A DNA stretch of 64,000 bases, from contig OW121740.1 of the NCBI GenBank assembly GCA_933228675.1, forward strand, positions 8,709,442-8,773,441. The letters run 5' to 3'. Shown here in pieces: positions 57,561 to 64,000 of the stretch. The stretch comes from Stomorhina lunata. Its lineage: Eukaryota; Arthropoda; Insecta; Diptera; Rhiniidae. Every line of letters begins with the position of its first letter. Positions within the stretch are counted from its first letter, which is position 1. Under the pieces are notes generated by a model. It had not been told where the DNA came from, searched no databases, and was given only the letters and a program-made list of their open reading frames with translations. The position numbers and the translations under genes were made by a program.

Positions 57561-60500
57561 GTAAGTTTGCTTAGGATAGCATCATCACTATTAGCATACC
57601 ACCAGCATAGTTTTTTTTTTAACCCAGTAGTTCAAAATTTAGGGACCATCTCCAAAACAAATTAAATGATTAGGAAATTTAACATTGCTAGTGTTAACAT
57701 TTATCATCGGCTTAACATTGGCGATTTTACATAATCGATTTTAACATTAGATATTTTAACATTTGTAATTTTAACATTTGAAATTTTTAACATTTTCAAT
57801 TTTTAACATTTGCAATTTTAACATTGTCTATGGTAAAATTTGCAATGTTATCATTTCGGTTTTAACATTAAAATAACTTAATATTGGCTATTCTAACATA
57901 GAAAACGTTAACATTAACAACTTTTACATTATCTTTTTAATGTAGGCCATTTTGACATTGTTAATTTTAATATAAGCGATTTTAACATTAGAAATTTTAA
58001 GTTTAACGATATTTTAAATGTTTTAATATAGAGATTATAACATTGATAATGTTAACATTGACAGTTTAATGTAGGTAATTTTAACATTGTTGATTTCAAC
58101 ATTCACGATATTTCAATTGTCGATGTTAAAATTGATATATTTTATATATTTAGATGATTATTGTATTATCAATTTTCATAATTGCAAAGTAAAGATGTCA
58201 TATTATCGTTATTAACATTGAAGATTTTAACATTTATCGATTTTAACATTGACGATTTTAACATTGTTGATTTTAATGTTATCGATTAAACAAGTATAAC
58301 CATGAGCTGACTTTGAAAAAAGTATATATAAACCCTCTCCAATAAAGAATATATTTTATAGTCTTTGTAAATTTCCCCACTTTTCGAGACGATCCCTCAA
58401 TTTTGCAACTGCTGGGTACCCACATATACTTATATTACTGCAGCAGCTTGTCCTCTATGTGCATTTTGCCTTGGTCTTTGTATTGCAAATTTTATTTAAT
58501 TGTTTTACTCTTTTTTTTCCCCACTTTCTATTGGGTTTTGTGTCGATAGAGCTGATATGATTGTTCGTAGCATTGGAAATTCTTTAATGGTCATATTACC
58601 AGAGTTGCTGGGTAAGAAGATAACAGCCTGGTTCGATTTAGTTCGTCCTTTAATTGCCTTTAAATTTCAAACGGTAAGTTTACACAAATATTTACAAACC
58701 AAAAAATTAAATAAAAAATTAAATACACTCAAAACTCAAGAAGGATTACACTGTTTCCTATCCATCACTTGTCTAGAGAAAAGTTATCAGGTCCATTTAA
58801 TAACTTTTTTGGAGAAAAGACATCGTATCGCCAATTTTTCTTAAGAAAAGTAATGTTATCACAAACTTTTCTTAAGAAAAGTCATGCTATCGCCAACTTT
58901 TCTTAAGAAAAGGCATGCTATTGCCAACTTTTCTTAAGAAAAGTCATACTATCCCCAACTTTTCTTAAACAAAGTTATGCTATCGCCAACTTTTCTTAAG
59001 AAAAGTCATGCTATCGCCAACTTCTCCATAGAAAAGTTATGGCATCTCTAATTTTTCTATAGAAAAGTCATGCTATCCCTAACTTTTATATAGAAAAGTG
59101 ATGCTATCCCTAACTTTTCTATAGAAAAGTGATGCTATCCCTTACTTTTCTATAGAATAGTGATGCTATCCCAAACTTTTCTATAGAAAAGTGATGCTAT
59201 CCCTAACTTTTCCATAGAAAAGTGATGCTGTCTCTTATTTTTCTATAGAAAAGTCATGCTATCACCAACTCTTTTAAAGAAAAGTCATGCTATCGCAACT
59301 TTTCTAAAGAAAAGTAATGCTATCGCCAACTTTTCTAGAGAAAAGTCATGCTATCACCAACTTTTCTAGAGAAAAGTCATGCTATCGCCAACTTTTCTAG
59401 AGAAAAGTCATGCTATCGCCAACTTTTTTAGAGAAAAGTTATGCTATCACCAACTTTTCTGGAAAAAAATCATTCTATCGCCAATTTTTCTAGAGAAAAG
59501 TCATGCTACCGCCAACTTTTCTTAAGAAAAGTCATGCTAACGTCCACTTTTTCATAGAAAAGTAATGATATCGCTAACTTTTCTGTAAAAAATTGATGCT
59601 ATTCCTAACTTTTCCATAAAAAAGTCATGCTATCGCCAACTTTTCTATAGAAAAGTCACATGCTATCGCCAACTTTTCTATAGAAAAGTCATGCTATCGC
59701 CAACTTTTCTATAGAAAAGTCTTGATATCGCCAACTTTTCTATAGAAAAATCTTGCTATCGCCAACTTTTCTATAAAAAAAGTCATGCTATCGATAACTT
59801 TTCTATAGAAAAGTCATGCTATTGCCATCATTTCTATAGAAAAGTCATGCTATCGCTAACTTTTCTATAGGAAAGTAACGCTATCGCCAACTTTTCTATA
59901 GAAAAGTCATGCTATCGCCAACTTTTCTAGAGAAAAGTCATGCTATCGCCAACCTTTCCATAGAAAAGTCATGCTATCGCTAAATTACCTTAAGAATAGT
60001 CATGCTATTCGCTAACTTTTCTATGGAAAAAATATGATATTAATAATTTGTTCATGTCAGCTGTTGTGATTTCTATTGATAATTAGTTTAATGCTGCTCC
60101 TGATGCTATTTCACGATTTTGAAGCTCATTTCAGTTTAATTTCCATTCATTCATTTCATTTCATTTAATGCAAACAATTAATTTGTATTCTTTCAAAGTT
60201 CGGTAAACCTCATTAATGTATTTATGCATTATTACCAGGAGCACGAGCAGTCAGCCGTGGTATAGTTTCACACTAAAACACAATTGTTTTCACACATACA
60301 CACTCACACACACACTATCACTAAACTAAATTTTCTCGTATACACACATACACTTACATGTGATAACATAATCATTTTACGATTGTAATTGAATTCTCGT
60401 TGTCTCTTTGTTCTAAATTGTTAAATGTATTTTCTGCTGCACAGATTTTGAATAGAACGAATAATATATTTGAATTGGTAACGGTAGAGCCCGTGACCGA

Positions 60501-63500
60501 GAGGGAGGATGAACACAAATCAACTGAGGTTATGTTGCATGATGATGGCTCAGAGTCAGAAAAGTCCTTAAGGTTAAAGGGTATGTAATAACTTTTTTAA
60601 CTGTAATCAGAAATTGAAATTAAATTTGAATATAGGTCAAATGGTTTATATGGAAAATTGGCGAATGATAATGTTTCTGGGTACACCCGTCATGCCAGAT
60701 TTGACCTCGCTCATTACAACTGGTCTTTATATCAACGATTTGTCCATGCATGATTTCAGCAGGTATTAAGTTTTTAAGCGTTATCTGTATTTTATTATAA
60801 AACTCCTTATTTTATAGAGATCTTATGTTGGCGGGTACCCAACAATCTGTGGAACTAAAATTGGCCTTAGATCAGGAGCAACAGAAATCGAAAAAACTTG
60901 AAGAATCTATGAGAAAACTGGATGAGGAAATGCGACGAACAGATGAATTGCTCTATCAGATGATACCGAAACAGGTGGCGGATCGCTTAAGAAGAGGAGA
61001 GAATCCCATAGACACTTGTGAGGTAAGAGATAAAGAAAATAATAAGGGCAAGTTATTCAAAAGCACAACTTTTCTATAGAAAAGTTAGCGACAGCACAAC
61101 TTTTCTATAAAAAAGTTAGCTATAGCACAACTTTTCTAAAGAATAGTTAGCGATAGCACTACTTTTCTAAAGAAAAGTTAACAATGACACAACTTTTCTA
61201 TAGAAAAGTTAGCGATAGCACAACTTTTCTATAGAAAAGTTTGCGATAGCACAACTATTCTATAGAAAAGTTAGCGATAGCACAACTTTTCGATAGAAAA
61301 GTAAGCGATAGCACAACTTTTCTATACAAAAGTTAGCGATAGCACAACTTTTCTATAGAAAAGTTAGCGATAGCACAACTTTTCTATAGAAAAGTTAGCG
61401 ATAGCACAACTTTTCTATAGAAAAGTTAGCGATAGCACAACTTTTCTATAGAAAAGTTAGCGATAGCACAACTTTTCTATAGAATAGTTAGCGATAGCAC
61501 AACTTTTCTATAGAAAAGTTAGCGATAGCACAACTTTTCTATAGAAAAGTTAGCGATAGCAGAACTTTTCTATCAAAAAGTTAGCTATAGCAGAACTTTT
61601 CTATAGAAAAGTAAGCGATAGCACAACTTTTCTATAGAAAAGTTAGCGATAACACAACTTTTCTTTAGAAAAGTTGGCGATAGCACAACTTTTCTATAGA
61701 AAAGTTAGCGATAGCAGAACTTTTCTATCAAAAAGTTAGCGATAGCAGAACTTTTCTATCAAAAAGTTAACTATAGCAGAACTTTTCTATCAAAAAGTTA
61801 GCGAAAGCAGAACTTTTCTATCAAAAAGTTAGCTATAGCAGAACTTTTCTATACAAAAGTTAGCGATAGCACAACTTTTCTATAGAAAAGTTAGCGATAG
61901 CACAACTTTTCTATAGAAAAGTTAGCGATAGCACAACTTTTCTATAGAAAAGTTAGCGACAGCACAACTTTTCTATAGAAAAGTTAGCGATAGCGATAGC
62001 ACTTTTCTATAGAAAAGTTAGCGATAGCACAACTTTTCTATAGAATAGTTAGCGATAGCACAACTTTTCTATAGAAAAGTTAGCGATAGCACAACTTTTC
62101 TATAGAAAAGTTAGCGATAGCAGAACTTTTCTATCAAAAAGTTAGCTATAGCAGAACTTTTCTATAGAAAAGTAAGCGATAGCACAACTTTTCTATAGAA
62201 AAGTTAGCGATAACACAACTTTTCTTTAGAAAAGTTGGCGATAGCACAACTTTTCTATAGAAAAGTTAGCGATAGCAGAACTTTTCTATCAAAAAGTTAG
62301 CGATAGCAGAACTTTTCTATCAAAAAGTTAACTATAGCAGAACTTTTCTATCAAAAAGTTAGCGAAAGCAGAACTTTTCTATCAAAAAGTTAGCTATAGC
62401 AGAACTTTTCTATACAAAAGTTAGCGATAGCACAACTTTTCTATAGAAAAGTTAGCGATAGCACAACTTTTCTATAGAAAAGTTAGCGATAGCACAACTT
62501 TTCTATAGAAAAGTTAGCGACAGCACAACTTTTCTATAGAAAAGTTAGCGATAGCACAACTTTTCTATAGAAAAGTTAGCGATAGCACAACTTTTGTATA
62601 GAAAAGTTAGCGATAGCACAACTTTTGTATAGAAAAGTTAGCAATAGAACAACTTTTCGATAGAAAAGTTAGCGATAGCACAACTTTTCTATAGATAAGT
62701 TAGCGACAGCACAACTTTTCTATAGATAAGTTAGCGATAGCACAACTTTTCTATAGATAAGTTAGCGATAGCACAACTTTTCTATTGAAAAATTAGCGAT
62801 AGCACAGCTTTTCTATAGAAAAGTTAGCGATAGTACAACTTTTATCGCAATCTTGTTCCTCTCCTCTTTTCAGATGTTTGACTGCGTTTCGATTCTTTTC
62901 TCCGACGTTGTTACCTTTACCGAAATCTGCAGCCGCATTACCCCCATGGAAGTGGTCTCCATGCTTAACGCCATGTACTCTATTTTCGATACCCTGACCG
63001 AACGCAACTCCGTCTATAAAGTCGAAACCATAGGCGATGCCTATATGGTGGTGGCGGGTGCCCCCGAAAAAGATGCCAATCATGCTGAGAAAGTTTGTGA
63101 TATGGCCTTAGATATGGTTGATGCTATAACCGATCTTAAAGATCCCTCTACGGGACAACATTTACGCATACGTGTAGGCGTACATTCCGGAGCTGTAGTA
63201 GCTGGTATCGTGGGTCTTAAAATGCCACGTTACTGTTTATTCGGCGACTCCGTCAATACAGCCTCGCGTATGGAATCCACAAGTGCCGCCATGAAGGTAC
63301 ACGTCTCTGAATCTACCAAAGAATTTTTGGGTCCTAACTATAGGTTAACAGAAAGGGGCGAAATTGATGTTAAGGGCAAGGGTACCATGAAAACCTATTG
63401 GCTGGAGGAAAGGGAACATCGCAAACCGTTACAATTGTCTATGGCTCAGGTACATCCATTATCCACTTTTCCCCCTATGACTTCTTCAGCTGCTTCAACG

Positions 63501-64000
63501 GCCTTAATTGGAGCGACTAAGTCAATACCCAAAGCCATTATGCCGGCTCCTAGTCCCGTGATTAAGCCTAAGGAAAAACCTCCTCCTGTGTCTACTGTTG
63601 TGGCAGTTAAGGCAGCTGTAGATACAAAAGACGATAATACCATGAATCCCTCTTCAGCTGCCGCAGAATCGGATCGCAGTAGAATTTATTCCCCTGTCAC
63701 TTTCAAGGATGTGGCACGCCGCAGTATAGCCAACTCTCCGGTACGCTCGCTATATGGTGGTAGTGTGCCTCAGGAAAAGGGACGAGAATCCAGATCAAAT
63801 TCTACCGGCCATGTTTTCATGCGTTCCCCCAGCGATCTTTTTGGTTCTCTGATCTTGGACACGGAAGAGTTTCTGGAAGATCTACAAATTTCCCGCAGTT
63901 CTTTGGCAAACAACTCACAGTGCCCCTGTAGTCCCATACCACCATTTCGCATAGGCAGTGCTCCGCCTAAACCAAGGCCTAATAATCCTGATCAATTTAC
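56905..64000 (+). CDS. Gyc88E: Gyc88E, atypical soluble guanylyl cyclase (six exons in window, 3' end off window)
   Basis: The protein makes cyclic GMP from GTP in the cytosol under control of a heme sensor. In Drosophila, Gyc-88E works alone or with Gyc-89Da/Db and is reported to respond to oxygen rather than mainly to NO. The spliced frame is join(56905-57560, 58550-58673, 60445-60580, 60636-60762, 60818-61022, 62874-64000+), 791 full codons here. Domain order is HNOB (about 2-180), HNOBA/PAS-like (about 205-350), coiled-coil linker (about 355-400), class III cyclase (about 405-597) and a Ser/Pro/Lys-rich tail (600 onward). All introns have GT-AG ends. Introns 3 and 4 are 55 bp. Introns 1, 2 and 5 are 989, 1771 and 1851 bp, and the last two are mostly F2 satellite. 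Catalytic, metal and guanine-selecting residues are all present, so self-dimers could be active. I recognise the sequence as very close to the Drosophila protein. Confidence 0.95.
57561..58549 (+). repeat. Gyc88E: Gyc88E intron 1 with a degenerate TTTTAACATT repeat
   Basis: From about 57665 to 58280 the intron is built of some thirty imperfect copies of (GA)TTTTAACATT(GA/AG/TG), spaced roughly 12-18 bp. The spacers resemble GCGATTTTAACATTG. It is not related to F1-F4. The intron begins GTAAGT and ends TTTTGTGTCGATAG. The last 240 bp are unique. Confidence 0.8.
58550..58673 (+). CDS. Gyc88E: Gyc88E exon 2
   Basis: Completes Gly219 and encodes residues 220-260 ([13 protein letters not shown] to AFKFQT), the end of the HNOB-HNOBA linker and the start of HNOBA. 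The acceptor is TCGATAG/A and the donor ACG/GTAAGT at 58674. It ends in phase 0. The open frame running on to 58844 reads into the intron. Confidence 0.93.
58770..60030 (+). repeat. F2 satellite array in Gyc88E intron 2 (spacer CATGCTATCGCCA)
   Basis: 18-bp core plus spacer CATGCTATCGCCA (or GATGCTATCCCTA at 59040-59230), 31 bp. It starts about 100 bp after the donor. Between 58840 and 59030, and near 59520, the core centre is TTAA instead of TATA (CTTTTCTTAAGAAAAG), still a perfect palindrome. Some monomers have the asymmetric CTAGAG centre. Confidence 0.96.
60031..60444 (+). other. Gyc88E: Right part of Gyc88E intron 2, with CA microsatellite
   Basis: Unique sequence with a CACACATACACACTCACACA stretch at about 60285-60355. 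It ends in the acceptor TTTTCTGCTGCACAG at 60430-60444. Confidence 0.8.
60445..60580 (+). CDS. Gyc88E: Gyc88E exon 3
   Basis: Encodes residues 261-305 plus one base. It begins [17 protein letters not shown] (HNOBA), then an acidic, probably flexible stretch ([20 protein letters not shown]) that is the least family-like part of the protein, then SLRLK. The acceptor is GCACAG/A and the donor AAGG/GTATGT at 60581. Intron 3 is 55 bp. Confidence 0.92.
60636..60762 (+). CDS. Gyc88E: Gyc88E exon 4
   Basis: Completes Gly306 and encodes residues 307-347 plus two bases: [20 protein letters not shown], then [20 protein letters not shown], then FS. This is the highly conserved HNOBA core. The acceptor is AATATAG/G and the donor AG/GTATTA at 60763. 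Intron 4 is 55 bp. It has no stand-alone start and is found only by splicing. Confidence 0.92.
60818..61022 (+). CDS. Gyc88E: Gyc88E exon 5: coiled-coil linker
   Basis: Completes Arg348 and encodes residues 349-416. The stretch from [18 protein letters not shown] to [18 protein letters not shown] is a charged heptad-like helix, the signalling/dimer coiled coil that links sensor to cyclase. It is followed by [20 protein letters not shown], the entry to the catalytic domain. The acceptor is TTTATAG/A and the donor GAG/GTAAGA at 61023. It ends in phase 0. Confidence 0.93.
61055..62845 (-). repeat. F2 satellite array in Gyc88E intron 5 (spacer TAGCGATAGCACA)
   Basis: 18-bp core plus spacer TAGCGATAGCACA, whose reverse complement TGTGCTATCGCTA matches the intron 2 spacer at 10 of 13 positions. 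The array is therefore inverted relative to intron 2. It fills the intron from about 35 bp after the donor to about 30 bp before the acceptor. A block is duplicated with offset 561 bp: AGAATAGTTA at 61481 and 62042, TTTCTTTAGA at 61660 and 62221, GCGACAGC at 61960 and 62521. The offset is 18 monomers plus the 3-bp net gain of an odd unit at about 61984. Variant monomers with ATCAAAAAGT break the palindrome. Confidence 0.97.
62874..64000 (+). CDS. Gyc88E: Gyc88E exon 6: cyclase catalytic domain and C-terminal tail (partial)
   Basis: The acceptor is CCTCTCCTCTTTTCAG/ATG. The exon is open from residue 417 to the window edge (residue 791 plus two bases). Metal-binding Asp residues are D427 (LFSDVVTF) and D471 (TIGDAYM). 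Guanine-selecting residues are E467 (KVETIGD) and C537 (RYCLFGD). N544 and R548 ([10 protein letters not shown]) are the transition-state pair. Having all of them in one chain fits a cyclase able to act as a homodimer. The catalytic domain ends near TYWLEERE (597). The tail is rich in Ser, Pro, Ala and Lys and ends in the window with a [10 protein letters not shown] motif. The - strand frames at 62793-63083, 63446-63643 and 63770-63952 are shadows. The 3' end lies beyond the window. Confidence 0.95.
   Translation, partial: MFDCVSILFSDVVTFTEICSRITPMEVVSMLNAMYSIFDTLTERNSVYKVETIGDAYMVVAGAPEKDANHAEKVCDMALDMVDAITDLKDPSTGQHLRIRVGVHSGAVVAGIVGLKMPRYCLFGDSVNTASRMESTSAAMKVHVSESTKEFLGPNYRLTERGEIDVKGKGTMKTYWLEEREHRKPLQLSMAQVHPLSTFPPMTSSAASTALIGATKSIPKAIMPAPSPVIKPKEKPPPVSTVVAVKAAVDTKDDNTMNPSSAAAESDRSRIYSPVTFKDVARRSIANSPVRSLYGGSVPQEKGRESRSNSTGHVFMRSPSDLFGSLILDTEEFLEDLQISRSSLANNSQCPCSPIPPFRIGSAPPKPRPNNPDQF

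Noticed and set aside
58500..58844. 114-codon + strand frame as a separate gene
   Set aside because: It is exon 2 of Gyc88E read through on both sides into introns; the splice sites at 58549 and 58674 define the real part.

Overview
The window looks like nuclear DNA of a schizophoran fly, probably a calyptrate such as a blowfly, flesh fly or house-fly relative. The evidence is an intron-split gene almost identical to Drosophila Gyc88E, very high A+T, 55-bp introns typical of flies, and a mini-me/DINE-like element with a GTCY microsatellite core. The species cannot be fixed from the sequence alone. There are no bacterial features, tRNAs, rRNAs or CRISPR loci.

Genes are few. On the right (+ strand), Gyc88E, an atypical soluble guanylyl cyclase, runs from an ATG at 56905 to the window edge as six coding exons: 56905-57560, 58550-58673, 60445-60580, 60636-60762, 60818-61022 and 62874-64000+. 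It encodes a heme-NO/O2-binding domain, an HNOBA/PAS-like region, a coiled-coil linker, a complete class III cyclase domain and the start of a low-complexity tail. On the left (- strand), a first coding exon at 2292-2448 (ATG at 2382) encodes 30 residues plus one base. It resembles, from memory only, the N terminus of the insect muscle protein myofilin (Mf). A candidate 5'UTR exon for it lies at 5148-5252. The two genes would be divergently transcribed, with about 50 kb between them.

Most of the rest is satellite DNA, close to half of the window. Four families have monomers of 28-31 bp built around palindromes. F1 (31 bp, A/T with TTTCCTAT/ATAGGAAA arms) lies at 1-1640, 7940-8260, 11300-14740 and 16010-20345. 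F4 (28 bp) lies at 6240-7930. F3 (29 bp, core AAAATTTGATCAAATTTT) lies at 43425-44880 and 47825-49060. F2 (31 bp) is an 18-bp palindrome ACTTTTCTATAGAAAAGT plus a 13-bp spacer. F2 arrays lie at 23305-25420, 26326-26615, 27430-29840, 39715-42400, 49060-49945, 51060-52700 and 54052-55995, and inside Gyc88E introns 2 and 5. In F2 the palindromic core is nearly invariant, while the spacer is array- or block-specific. Arrays occur in both orientations and carry higher-order duplications.

Other elements are a 1.8-kb hAT-like non-autonomous transposon with an 8-bp target duplication (30310-32137), a Helentron/DINE-like element (45876-46669) with a second fragment at 50974-51050, a diverged ~330-bp repeat present in both orientations (21485-22545 and 32850-38450), a 12-bp minisatellite at the edges of F2 arrays, and two long hairpins (8305-8374 and 45633-45718).

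The most interesting possibility is functional. Oppositely oriented F2 arrays in introns 2 and 5 flank exons 3-5. Those exons total 468 nt, exactly 156 codons, and both boundaries are in phase 0. This geometry could favour exon circularisation or in-frame skipping. All functional statements beyond gene identity are inference.
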